Assembly: GCA_025175895.1 (NCBI GenBank)
Contig: CM046008.1
Span: forward strand, 20,167,255 to 20,231,254
DNA from: Wurfbainia villosa
Lineage: Eukaryota > Streptophyta > Magnoliopsida > Zingiberales > Zingiberaceae
Direction of reading: 5' to 3'
DNA length: 64,000 bases
Shown here: positions 34,101-45,433 of the stretch, piece by piece
Layout of the letters: the number at the start of each line of letters is the position of its first letter
How positions within the stretch are numbered: position 1 is the stretch's first letter
Notes under the pieces: model-generated
What the model saw: only the letters and a program-made list of their open reading frames with translations
What the model was told of the DNA's origin: nothing
The model's database searches: none
Translations under genes and position numbers: made by a program

Positions 34101-34624
34101 ATGTAGGTTTCTTTTACAAAAAAAAATAGCAATCGGAGCTACTCAGTATGCAGTGAGGATACTTACTTCCTTCGCGTTGCTTTTTGGTGGAAGTAAAACC
34201 TAAGGAAGAACCAACCCTAGCCTTCTCTTGCTTGGATGAGATTCGGCCAAAGGTGGAGAAGAAGCTAGAATTCGGTGAGGAGAAGAAGAAGAAGGGTGGA
34301 AGTGACCAAATCCAATCTTCCCTCTTCTTTATAAAGGGGGGGAGGAAGAGAAGTTCCTCTTTTCTTTTCCATGCCTCTTCATTTACTCTTAGTCCCATTT
34401 ATCTATAGTTTCCCCCTCTTCCTTAATCATATAATCCTATTGGGCTTCTGGTTAGTGGGTGCATCTATAAGGCTTGGCTATCTCTAGAGGTTTGGGGTTC
34501 AATTCCTAGGCCTTGCACCCCTTTTTGGCTTATTTTCTTTTATTTTTAAAAAGGCCCATATAAAGCCCATGATCATCAAGCCAAAATTTTTTGTAAAATT
34601 GCTAGGAATTTTATGGGCGTTACA

Positions 34625-34783
34625 GATCATAAGTAGGAAGGAAATACAAATCGACAATATTTCCACTGAAAGGAACTTAGCGGACCCTTTAACTAAGACC
34701 TTATCTCAAAGTAAGTTTGAGGGTTATATTAGAGCTTATGGTATTGGATACCATGGCGATTGACATTAGGCCAAGTGGGAGTT
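34625..34783 (+). pseudogene. pol: End of A1 RNase H and PPT
   Basis: Reads IISRKEIQIDNISTERNLAD then PLTKTLSQSKFEGYI, the usual Copia RNase H end. The piece joining it to 31237 is missing (the DNNGA and HTKHID-type part), so RNase H was deleted internally before or with the D insertion. The PPT is CCAAGTGGGAGTT just before 34784. Confidence 0.8.
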
Positions 34784-36986
34784 TGTTAGTAATATATGAG
34801 AGATATCCTAAGGCAATCTCCTTATGGTTGTATCATTTATTTGATAAATGAAGATTCCCTATTTGAGTTTACATGTTTTCATGTATTTGAATGGATCTTA
34901 AACTCATTTACTGAATGTCCGCAATACGATTCACATCATGAGATAATTTGTGATTGGATCACAACTAGTGAGTATCTCTACATGTGTAATTGTGATGTAT
35001 TGGAATTATCCATAGCCGATGAATTGATGGATTCAGATGCCATCGATTCTGTTGAGACTAGCACGAGGTATACTCTTTGGTTTATCCAAGCAGCTGTTCC
35101 TCACTGGCTGGAGACATTGGAATGTCCGGAGTTAATCGTAGATGATAGTTATGGTAACTAGTTCATTGGAGTGACCAGCTGTAAGAATTCATATGGTTCT
35201 TTGCATATATGAATATGCCAATGAAGTTTTACAACAGCTTAAGTGCGATTTTCCTTCGACTTGCGGTATTCAAGTCATCTTTGTCATGAAGACTTATGCT
35301 TTGACATCTTAAGCAAGCATCTCTGAGGAGATGTGGACCCGGGATGATTGGGTATAAGTTGAAGTGATTGAAGGTGTTTGAATAGCCAACAGAGGATTCA
35401 CCACTCCTTGCGAGGAGATGTATACCCTATGACCTCTCATCGGATTGTTACTAAAGTCTTTGGCCAAAGCATTACATGTTTAGAGTATGGTACTCTTGGA
35501 TACATGTGCAGTAACTATAATCCGGAGGATGAGGAAGCAAGACTTGGGCAAGGTGTGACGTAGTCAGCCTTGTGGGGACTGACACAATAGACCATGTCAT
35601 GAACCAAGCGGGTATAAGATGAGTGAAGGGAATGGGACACGATTCATTATAGCTGCTGAAGGGTTTCAGAAAAAGGTTCTGGGATCAACCGTTAATTTTC
35701 TGATTAATTGGGGATCATGATGTACTACTAGGTGCCACTCATGATCGTTCTATAATTAATGGTTAATTATAGATGACCAATATAGATCGGGAACCTATTT
35801 GGTCGCACGCACAACGAGCGTAATCTGAAGGATTTAAAACGAGTTTGAGAATAGGATTCTCAGATCGAGAGAGACTTGGTTTGGTTGGACCAAACAAAGA
35901 GTGAGTATGAAATTATTTTAGTCGCATCGAAAGCATGGATGGGCCGAGTCTTATGAAGACATGATGGATGAACTAAATTGGTTTGGTTCTAATCCAATGG
36001 TGGAAAATAAACCGAAGTGTTTTGGTTTGTTTTAAACGAATGAATCAAAGTTTGTTCGGTTTGTTTTAACTTAAAATAGACCAATGCAGTTTGGTTTATT
36101 TTAACTCAAGTTATTAGAGTGGGTTAACGGATTTTGGTTATGAACCTATAACCGTTAGGAGAATGGGTTCTCTATAAAAACACGGCTTAAGGGTTTTTTC
36201 ATGGACGACTTAAGAAGTTCAAACCCTAGCCACCCACCTCCTCTCCTCTTCCTTTCCTTGTCGCCCAAGGAGTTGTCGTCCAACCTTGGACGCTACCCAT
36301 TGGAGTTGCTACTCCTCCTCCTTGCCATCGGCCACCCACCAGCCGCTAGCAACTCCTCCGGCCATCCTCTCTTGGCCGTCGGCGACCAAGGAGCAGCCGA
36401 CCATCTCTTCCACCGGAAACAAGCTGTCCGCTTGTTGTTCTCCTCATGGAGAGGTCATTTGGTCGGCATTTTGTGCTCCGACAGTGACTTACTTGCCAGA
36501 GATTGGATCTCTGGCAATCCTCATAGGTGGAGGACCAAGGTTTCGCCAATTGGTTGACAAAAACCGCTTCCGAGAAGCGAGTTCGTGGAGCTCATTTTTA
36601 GATCCGAATTTGATTCGGATTGTGATCGTCTCTCGGATCACATCATCTTCGACTCGAGGCTAGTGACTTTTGCAAAGATGGGGCTCGTGGCTTTGTGAAG
36701 CTAACCTGATGATACTCGGCGTGGATACGGATAGAGGCGATTCTAGCGATGGTCGCTACGGTTGATGTCATTCCTGCTACACGTGATACGTCAGGTATAA
36801 CTAGAATAAATTTTATTTTATTACAAAATTTTAAATAGCGATTATGTCTACACATGTTGTATCCTACATGCGTGTGATGTGTGTGTTGTAATAAAATTAG
36901 TTTATTACTTGTTTTTCTTTCGCTGTGTGCATATTTACGAAACATGTTCGAACACACACTCGCCTCGGCGCCGGGGAAACCCAACA
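34784..36986 (+). repeat. 3' LTR of A1 (2203 bp)
   Basis: TGTTAGTAATATATGAGAGA to CCCAACA. TATA box at 36173-36180. It represents the standard A LTR and matches 41925-44145 and the solo copy from 11979. It contains a 121-codon open frame (34796-35161), also open in the 5' LTR. Confidence 0.85.
36173..36180 (+). promoter_or_regulatory. TATA box of the A1 3' LTR
   Basis: TATAAAAA within GGTTCTCTATAAAAACACGG, followed by GC-rich, pyrimidine-rich sequence that would be the R region. Conserved in the A2 5' LTR and the solo A LTR. Confidence 0.65.
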
Positions 36987-36991
36987 TCTTT

Positions 36992-37183
36992 GGCATACAT
37001 AAAAAAGCTTACCAAGGTTTTCAATGTTTCATCTCCCAATGAGATCCTACATTCTCCCCCCTTGGTCCAAAATCACCTTGGATGCCTTTATTCTTCTTTG
37101 TGATACAACCCTTATCACTAAATGAGAGATAATCCACAATGAAGGTTTACCTAACCCTCACTTCTCTTTTGTAATCAAAATTT
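36992..37183 (-). mobile_element. B internal 3' end, right part (continues from 24246)
   Basis: GGCATACATAAAAAAGCTTA and TCTCCCAATGAGATCCTACA match the B tail (compare 18890-18950) and rejoin to 24246 when A1 is removed. Cut by the C LTR at 37184. Confidence 0.7.
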
Positions 37184-38174
37184 TGTTGGTGCATGGGCAT
37201 TAGATAATCGAACTTAAGTATTGATTATGACAAAGGTTCAAAGTTAAGTTATATTGTGATCTAATGTTATGTGTCAAGCTTGCTGGTCTTAGTAAGTTTG
37301 CAGGATCAGAAGCTAAACAGATAAGTCCTACTGGTCAGAGGACCAGGGGTTTGGCAAAGGTAAGCTTCGGGTGTAGAGCGATGGTAAGGACACATCCTTG
37401 GTAAGAGGACAATCCTAGGCGTTGATTTGACCAAGGCTTCCAAAGGAATGCCGAGGTCGAGATTAGATAGTCAAAGGACAGTCACTATTAATATGCTTGA
37501 ATATTCTATGCTAATCTTGTAATGCAAGTGAAATACTGAAGAAACATCAAGAAAATACCTTACAACAGTCAACTGATAGGAATTACTAGTCGACTGACAT
37601 GGTGCAGTCGACTGATGTCAACGAATCATCACAAAGCACAATGTCAAAGAGTTATCGATCAAAGCTGCCACCTCAAGATAAGATAAACTGCCACCTCAAG
37701 ATATGATCCATGAGATTTGGATCTAGATAAGGACTTATTCCAAGACACTAGTCTATAAAAGGAGGGGAGGACACAAATCCTAGAATCAATGCTTCCAAGT
37801 GCTCTTGCTCCATGACCATGAATCTTCATGCTACATTGATACTCCGACCGAGCTTCCTCTTCCATTCATTTGTCGGTATAATTATTATTTAGTTTTTCAT
37901 TTGTGTACTTAATTGCTAAAAGGACCGGTAAGATTGTTACCGACCTTTTAATCTTGTGTAATTGTTTTGAGGAAGAGATTAGTGTTTGCCCTTCGGAAGC
38001 GATCAAGGATCGCAGGGCCTTGGATTAGCAGCCAGTTGACTGTGAACCAAGTAAAAAAGCCCTTGTGTTTTTTGTTTGTGTTTTTGTGTTTCTGCTGCGA
38101 AGTTTTTTAAAATAGAAAAGAAAATTTTAAATATGTTATTCACCCTCCCCTCTAGCGTCTTTTTCGATCCAACA
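37184..38174 (+). repeat. 5' LTR of family C element
   Basis: 991 bp from TGTTGGTGCATGGGC to TTTCGATCCAACA, followed by a PBS. TATA box TATAAAAG at 37754-37761. It has CAGTCGACTG-type palindromes (about 37566-37615) but no CTTGG hairpin array. The shared TGTTGGTGCA edge and U5 C-tract (CCTCCCCTCTAGCG) make it a sister of family B. Confidence 0.8.
37754..37761 (+). promoter_or_regulatory. TATA box of the C LTR
   Basis: TATAAAAG in CTAGTCTATAAAAGGAGGGG, about 420 bp before the LTR end. Confidence 0.65.
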
Positions 38175-38187
38175 TTTGGTATCAGAG
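38175..38187 (+). promoter_or_regulatory. Primer binding site of the C element
   Basis: TTTGGTATCAGAG immediately after the LTR; matches the initiator tRNA-Met 3' end. Confidence 0.8.
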
Positions 38188-38331
38188 TGGGGATGCTCAG
38201 ATTCGGTGCAACCACTGGTAGAGCACTTTCTTTTTATTTTTAAATTTATTTTATTGTATTTATTATCTCCCGCACTACTAATCCAAGACCAAGTCTTGGG
38301 ACATTTTTTGTGTAACTAACATTGCAGGAAA

Positions 38332-38955
38332 ATGGATAAATCTATCATATCGAGGATTCAGGGGGAGAGTTCAGATCAGGACTCACAAGGTAACAAATCA
38401 AATTTAAAATTTAAATTTCATATTAGTTGTTTCAAGTGCAAGGAGAGAGAAAACTATAAAAATAAGTGTCCTACTTGTAAGACTCGAACGACACAACCGA
38501 CGACAAAGGAGGCACTAATGCTAGAAGTTTGGAAGAACAAAGAGCACATCAAGTGCTTCAGGTGCAGAAGATTCGGTCACTACAAAAATCGGTGCTCGAA
38601 GAAAAAGAAGATTAGTAAAATTAAAAGTTTTAAGAATTTAATTTTTAAAATACTTGATAATTTAGATAAATTATGTGTCAAAGCTAGAAAATTAGTTGAT
38701 TGTTGTCAATTAATTAATACAATTAATAATTCAACTTATAAAAAATTAAATAATTCACATTTAATTAGTTTAAATAATAATAATATTATTAAAGAAAATG
38801 ATCAAATTAATCTAACCTTTGATAAAATTAATCAAGAGCTTAATCAAATTTTTAGTTTAATCAACATAGATCTAGATCAAATCAAGAATAAAATTAATTT
38901 AGGACATAATCAGAATAATCAAAGCCTAGATCAGAATAGTCAAAACCTAGGATAG
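38332..38955 (+). CDS. gag: Short gag-like protein of family C, zinc knuckles only
   Basis: 207 codons from an ATG 157 bp after the LTR. The UBN2-like capsid domain is absent: the first zinc knuckle begins at about residue 33. Knuckle 1 is CFKCKERENYKNKC, with Asn in place of the zinc-binding His; knuckle 2 is CFRCRRFGHYKNRC and intact. The second half is Asn/Ile/Leu-rich (NNNNIIKEND, LDQIKNKINL) with heptad-like spacing. It could be a nucleocapsid-only remnant or the result of an internal deletion. The element is cut at about 39027, so anything after gag is lost. Confidence 0.65.
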   Translation: MDKSIISRIQGESSDQDSQGNKSNLKFKFHISCFKCKERENYKNKCPTCKTRTTQPTTKEALMLEVWKNKEHIKCFRCRRFGHYKNRCSKKKKISKIKSFKNLIFKILDNLDKLCVKARKLVDCCQLINTINNSTYKKLNNSHLISLNNNNIIKENDQINLTFDKINQELNQIFSLINIDLDQIKNKINLGHNQNNQSLDQNSQNLG

Positions 38956-39029
38956 AATTATCAAATACTAGATCTGATTAATCAAGATAATTCCGAATTA
39001 AAAAATTTTGTTTTGAAAAATTCAACCTC

Positions 39030-39556
39030 GAGCCTATCGGATCCCTCCAAGTCATCCATGACTTGTTCATCCATATGCTAGCCTTTAGATGCTTCCGTCG
39101 GCTATTGTCATGCTAAGTCGGTCTATACCGCCAAGGCACATTGGACTTACGCTGCCAAGACCACGATTGGATTTTACGCCGCCAACCATTGGACTTATGC
39201 TGCCAAGACTCCACCCTTGGACTTTACGCCACCAATATCAAACCCCTTGGACTTCTCAAATGCCAAGACTCAAGCTTGGACTTTCCCTTGCCAACCCATG
39301 TTAGACTTTTCCTTGCCAAGACCCATGCTTGGACTTTTCCTTGCCAAGACCCATGCTTGGACTTTATATGCCAAGTACTCAAGACTTGGACTTTCCCAAA
39401 TGCCAAGTGTCCCACTTGGACTTTCCATGCCCAGTACCCATGACTTGGACTTTCCCATGACAATCACATTGTCATATGTTTTTGTCGAACATCAAAACAT
39501 CTCTCGAGTTAAACTCGAGTCCTGATCAATCATGACCTGGGCCGATTGCACCAACA
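39030..39556 (-). repeat. Family B 3' LTR, truncated
   Basis: Begins inside the LTR at the CCTATCGGATCCCTCCAAG block, abutting the C element, and runs through a hairpin array (39130-39450) to the normal LTR edge CACCAACA at 39556. It is the 3' LTR of the B internal region to its right. Confidence 0.8.
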
Positions 39557-41375
39557 ATCTCCTCCTTTTTGATGTTTGACAAAAACTAAACAAACCATTG
39601 AGTTAGACCATCTAACTCAAACCAATCATCCCTATCAATTTTCAATTGATGTCATTCTACCAATAAGTTCTCCCCCTTTTTGACTAACATCAAAAAGGTT
39701 CTCTCCAAGAAGGTCAATGTCTCATGTCCCAATGAGATGTTACAATCTCCCCCTTGGTCCAAAAATAGCTAGGATGCCTACCATCTTCCTAGTGATAAGT
39801 CCCATATCACTCAAGAGAGGCAATCCTATACATTCTCCCAATTTCCAAATTGGGTATCTCAAAATTCCATTTCTCCTCATGAGGAAAAATACCATCCATC
39901 ATCCCATGATGGATACCTCCCCTTAAAGGCTTGCTCCCCCTTGACCATTGCACCAACAATGTCCTTAGGAAGTCCCTAAGCCAATAGGAACTCTAAACCA
40001 TCAAAAAATAAGGTTCAAAGTTCAACATAGAACCATCCTTAAATTTGATACAAACCCTAATCACCTCTCCTAATCCATATCCAATGGATTTTCACCCTTT
40101 ATAATGCTTCCCAAAGAATATCCTAGGGTTAGGAGTGGTTAGGGAACTTTACCATAGCTGAACACGGGCTAAACAACCCTTGTTAACTGAAATCGACTGA
40201 CAATGACTCTAATGTAAGCGATCAGCCGCTTGATCATTGATCGCAAATAAGCGCAATGATTCGATAATCAAAATTCCGATTTTCATTAGAAATTTATAAA
40301 TAATTATATGTAATCTGAAAAATCATGAAACTTTATACGTATAATACTTATTACAAACACTATGGGTGAAAAATATTGAAAATTATTTTACTCATAAAAT
40401 AATGAAATTGACACAAAGTTCAAAACCATTGAAATTTTTAATATTTTGGCCCTACTTTGTATCAACTTCATCAATGGTGATTGCTATCAAAAGATAGACT
40501 TCACCAAGGTTTTCTAAATGGATTTTAAAATGATTTTAAAAACCTATATTGGATCATGTTCCTTGGGCTCAATGTACATGACTTGTGCAAAAGCTTTCCC
40601 AATGATCCACCATTAAGATAAGATGAGTTTAGGTTCACCTAGATGCAAAAACTATGCACCTTGAACTTAACTCATATCCTAGCATCTCACATATATCTAG
40701 GGTGTATGAAAACACATACAAGTCAATGTGATGTGAGATGTGGGTTTTTTTCATCATAATCTAGGGTTTCATGCATTTTTCTAAGGCAACCCTACTTGAT
40801 TCCCTTATAAATGGGACTCCAAGTCATGCCAAAGTCCTTAACTCAATTTTCATTAACTTAAATGCATGAATGATCATGGCATAAATGATAGCAATAATTA
40901 AGCATGACCAATGATCATGATGTCATGACATATGATACAATTTAAGCATACATGACATTTAACTTTAATCCTAAACATGATCATGACATATTAAATGATA
41001 AAAATAAACATGATGTCATGACATGTTATATGACAAACAAAGCATGACATATAAAATGTATAGGTATAATAATACCTAAATTTTAATATTAATTGCCATT
41101 TGATATTATTAAGTATATTTTGCCATAATATCACTAAACCCCTATTTGTGCCACAAATCCAAAATGACACACTACAAACTTTAACCCTAAATTGTGCCAA
41201 TTTAAATTATTTTTCACAATCCCAAAAATGTATTGGCACATCTTAAAATCCTTTAGGATTAAAGATCAAATCTATTTCCAAGGTATCCATAACCTTGAAA
41301 ATAACCTAAAGTGCCACCTTTACCATGGTTAGGTTAACTACCCTTCCAATTAAAGTTGGCACACCCTAACCCCAT
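39557..41375 (-). other. Non-coding tail of a B element
   Basis: 1819 bp, collinear with 18759-20633: PPT-side CTCCTCCTTTTTGATG, repeated CTCCCCC motifs, the LTR-edge look-alike ATTGCACCAACA at 39947-39958, then AT-rich sequence up to gag. No ORF. Confidence 0.75.
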
Positions 41376-41924
41376 CTAGCATGAATTAATCACGTTCTTA
41401 GGAACCCAAAACCTATTTGAGCTCCTAGGGTTAATTAGGTATTCCTTAGGGATAACCTTCCTAGATACCTTCCTAATGACCCTTTTAGGCATGTTAGCCT
41501 TGGTCATTTGGGTCTTACCTAGGTTGACTCTAGGGGTAGCTCCCCTTGCAACCTTCTTAGTGGCTTCCCTAGGTTTCCTTGAAACCCTAGCCACTAGGCA
41601 CACACCATGGTCAACTCTAGGAATGACTTCCCTATTGACCTTGGTCTTCCTAGACATAGTTTGTGTTCCATAATCAAATGGAACACTATGATAAGCCACC
41701 TTAGGCTTAGGTTTGTGACCCAAACCTTTCTTACCCTTGGTTGACTTTTGTCTCTCAGGCCCTAGGTGTTTACTCTTGGTTCTAGATTCTTGACTTTGAC
41801 CATTTGACCCGTTTATTTGATTTGTCATTTTTGCAAGGGTCTTTTCCAACTTCTCAAGCCTTGACCTCAAGGCTTGGTTCTCTAATTCTAATTTCTCTAA
41901 TTTTGTGGGCCCATTGTTTCTATG
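41376..41924 (-). pseudogene. gag: C-terminal part of B gag, cut by A2
   Basis: Open on the minus strand from 41924 to the stop at 41376. Coiled coil LELENQALRSRLEKLEK, then VPFDYGTQTMSRKTKVN, KKVARGATPRVNLGK and EYLINPRSSNRFWVPKNV. The capsid and zinc-knuckle parts are missing because A2 inserted at 41925 and a later deletion removed the rest. This copy keeps the WVPKNV end that in Copia precedes protease, but a stop follows. Confidence 0.8.
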
Positions 41925-44145
41925 TGTTAGTAATATGTGAGAGATGTCCTAAGGCAATCACCTTATGTTTGAACCATTTATATGATAAATGAAGATTCAC
42001 TATTTGAGTATACATGTTTTCATGTATTTGATTAGATCTTAAACTCATTTACTGAATGTCCACGATATGATTCACAGCATGAGAGAATTTGTGATTGGAT
42101 CACAACTAGTGAGTATCTCTACATGTGTAATTGTGATGTATTGGAATTATCCCTAGTCGATGAATTAATGGATTTGGACACGATCAATTCTGTCGAGACT
42201 AGCATGAGGTATACTCCTTGGTGTATCCAAGCAGCTGATTCTCACTGGCTGGAGACATTGTGATGTCCGAAGTTGATCGTCGATGCTAGTTATGGTAACT
42301 AGTTCATTGGAGTGACTAGCTGTAAGACTTCATATGGTTCTCTGCATATATATGGATATGTCAATGAAGTTCTTACTGCAGCTTAAGTGCGATGTTCATT
42401 TGACTTACGGTATTCAAGTCATCTTGGCCATGAAGACTTATGCTTTGACATCTTAAGCAAGCATCTCTGAGGAGATGTGGACCCTGGATGATTGGGTATA
42501 AGTCGAAGTGATCGAAGGTGTTTGAATAGACTATAAAGGATTCACCACTCCTTGCGAGGAGATGTATACCCATGGCCTCTCATTGGATTATTACTAAAGT
42601 CTTTGGCCAAAGCATTACATGTTTAAAGTAAGGTACTCTTGGATACATGTGCAGTAACTAGAATCCATAGGACAAGGAAATGATACTTGGACTAGGTGTG
42701 ACGTAGTCAACCTAGTGGGGACTGACACTATAGACCATGTCCTAAACCAAGTGGGTATAAGATGAGTGACGGGAATGTGGCACGATTCATTGTAGCTGTT
42801 GAAGGGTTTCAGAAATAGTTCTGGATCAACCGTTGATCTTTTCGGTTAATTGGGGATCATGATATACTACTAGGTGTCACTCATGATCATTCTATAATTA
42901 ACGGTTAATTATAGATGACCAACATAAATCGAGAACCTATTTGGTCACATGCACAATGAGCGTAATCTGAAGGATTTAAAATGAGCTTGAGAATGAGATT
43001 CTCAGACCGAGAGAAACTAAGTTTGGTTGGACCAAACAAGGAGCGAGCATGAAATCGTTTCAGTCGCAATGGAAGCATGGATGGGAAGTGTCTTATGAAG
43101 ACATGATGGATGAACCAAATTGGTTTGGTTCTGATCCAATGATGGAGAATAAACCAAAGGGGTTTGGTTTGTTTTAAATGAATGAACCAAAGTTGGTTCG
43201 TTTCGTTTTAACTTAAAATAGACCAAATCGGTTTGGTTTATTTTAACTTAAATTAATGGAGCGGGTTAACGGGTTTTGGTTATGAACCAATAACCATTAG
43301 GAGAATTTGTTCTCTATAAAAATAGGTCTTAAGGGTTTTGTGAAGACCTAATCCAAGCAACTCCAAAGTTGCCGCCCCCCTCTCCTTCTCCTCTTGTGGT
43401 CGGCGCCCAAACCCTAGCCGCCGCCCACCCTTGTGCCACCGTCCAAGATCCTTGCCGGTGTCCAAGCTTCAGTCGGCAATCCTTCGGTGACCCTCCGGTG
43501 ATCTTCCTTGGCTCCGGCGACAAGGTGAGCATCTAGCTTCCTTATTTGGCCGGCGCAAATCCTCCCCCAAAGCTGTCCAGTTTTCTAGACAGCTTGTTTG
43601 TTTCGTGTCAGAGCATTGTTTTGACGACGTTTGAAGCTCCGACAATGGATAATTTGCCGGGGATTCGATCTCTGGTAATCCTCAGAGGTGGAGGACGAAG
43701 GATTCGTCAAACGGTTAGCGAATACCTCTCCGGAGTAGCGAGTTTTTGAGGACTCGCTTTGAATCTGAATTTTGATTCGGATTGTGATCTTCTCTCGATC
43801 ACATCGTCTTCGACACGAGGCTAGTGACTCGTACGAAGACGAGGCTCGTGACTTTGTGAATTCATCCCGAAGATACTCAGCGTGGATACGGATAGAGGCG
43901 ATTCTAGCGAGGGTCGCTTCGGTTGATGCCTTTCCCGCTACACGTGATACGTCAGGTATACGTAGAATTAATTTCCTTTTATTGCAAAATTTGAAACTAC
44001 GGTTATGTCTAAACATGTTGTACTATGCATGCATGTGGTGTGTGTGTTGTAATAAATTTGATTTATTATTTTTATTTCTTCCGCTGTGCACATGTTTACG
44101 AAACATGTTCGAACACACACTCGCCGCGGTGCCGGAAACCCAACA
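41925..44145 (+). repeat. 5' LTR of A2 (2221 bp)
   Basis: TGTTAGTAATATGTGAGAG to GGAAACCCAACA. TATA at 43315-43322 in GTTCTCTATAAAAATAGG. The 121-codon frame of the A1 LTRs is interrupted by stops here. Confidence 0.85.
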
Positions 44146-44160
44146 GTGGTATCAGAGCCC
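44146..44160 (+). promoter_or_regulatory. Primer binding site of A2
   Basis: GTGGTATCAGAGCCC directly after the LTR, initiator tRNA-Met type. Confidence 0.85.
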
Positions 44161-44842
44161 AGGTTGTGTTTCGACATAATCGTAAAATTATCTTGCGATA
44201 GTCGTAATGGTATTTATGGAAATTTTCTACTTTTGGAAAGTTAGAAGTATTTATGGAAATTTTTAATTTTGGAAAGTCTAGAAGTATTTATGGAAATCTT
44301 CTACTTTTGGAAAGTTAGAAGTATTTGTGGAAATTGATATTTTCCATAAATAAAATATTTGATTAGATTTGAAAATTTGTTTCCTAATTGAATCATGATT
44401 TGATTTGGGAAATCAAATCTTAAAATATTTTATTTTCATAAGTAGTTTTGATGATTTAGGAAATTTATTTCCTAAATTGACTTTCCTTAATAAACACTTT
44501 CCACAAATAAAATATGTGATTAGATTTGGAAATTTATTTTCTAATTTAATCATGATTTGATTTGGAGAATCAAATCTCAAATATATTTTATTTCCATAAA
44601 TAGTTATGACATATAAGGAAATTTTGTACATGTCATAATTGTATATCATGTAATTGCATTTGATGCATATCATTATGCCATGCGTGTCGTGACATGTAGA
44701 TGTATGCCATGTATGTCATGCCATGTAGATAATAGTTATTTGCATGCAAAGTGGATGAGACATAAAAACCCTTACTCAATATTAAAGCCTACACCTTCCA
44801 TTAATATGGTTAGAACTAGAGTTCTGTTTCTTATTTGGGTTG

Positions 44843-45254
44843 TTGGACTCTCTCCAAGCCCGACTCGAACCCGAACATGTTCAAACCATGGAATAGTTTA
44901 ATACTAATATGGTAAGAGTCAGAGGTCAATCGTTATCTTTGGTTGTTGGACTCTCTCTAAGTCGGGCTAATTGGTTGAATGTACTCTAACCATATTAAAA
45001 CTATTTCTCGATTAATGGGTTGACTTTAACTTAGAGCATCGGCTTGTTGGACTCTCTCCAAGGTCGATGTGAAGGGAGGTGAAGTTGGGTGCTATGCATA
45101 TGATGCATACTTGTTAATGTGTTAACAACCCGATGTATGTGTGAACATTCAATTATTTGATAGCACATTGTGATAGTTGCATATATGTGATATGCAATCG
45201 GTATATTTGATACCTACCATTGTAGTTATGAATGACTTGTTGGACTCTCTCCAA
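44843..45254 (+). repeat. Four hairpin motifs in the A2 leader
   Basis: TTGGACTCTCTCCAA at 44843, 45047 and 45240, and a one-mismatch copy at 44946. Stem identical to A1, loop CTCTC instead of CTCAC in every copy. Confidence 0.75.
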
Positions 45255-45433
45255 GGTTGTTCATATCTATGTTGGATATCAACCCATTCGGAGATGGACC
45301 TGCGATCTCTCGAAGTGATTTTGGGATTTTTGAAATTCGAAAAATGAATGGGATTTATAAATGTATGTTGATGCATTTTAAAATCATTTTCTCATATATG
45401 CTCCAGTTGTATTTCTAGGATAATTGATTGATC

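Larger units (their letters stand above)
31238..34624. mobile_element. Solo LTR D, 3387 bp, GATCA target duplication
   Basis: Starts TGTCACGCCCGCCC and ends GGGCGTTACA, flanked by GATCA at 31233-31237 and 34625-34629. No PBS-internal-PPT structure is inside, so it is a solo LTR of an element with very long LTRs; TGTCACGCCC edges suggest a Gypsy-type element (Tekay/Del style), which is inference. It holds five successive tandem-repeat arrays. A TTTATAAAGG near 34328-34337 could be its TATA box. Inserted in the RNase H region of A1. Confidence 0.85.
24247..36986 (+). mobile_element. Copia element A1 with nested TRIM and nested solo LTR D
   Basis: 5' LTR 24247-25807, PBS, leader, gag, protease, integrase, RT and RNase H order (Ty1/copia), then PPT (CCAAGTGGGAGTT) and 3' LTR 34784-36986. 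Flanks are CCTTT (24242-24246) and TCTTT (36987-36991), 4 of 5 identical; the B sequence on both sides joins smoothly when A1 is removed. Two later insertions, 27885-28602 and 31238-34624, account for about 4.1 kb. All genes are broken by stops. Confidence 0.85.

Noticed and set aside
34114..34408. 94-aa and 74-aa frames on both strands in LTR D
   Set aside because: Purine-rich GAAGAAG sequence gives open frames on both strands; no homology recognised.
24247..36986. Reading A1 as an active Copia element
   Set aside because: DTG changed in protease, stops throughout gag and pol, RNase H deleted, two nested insertions.
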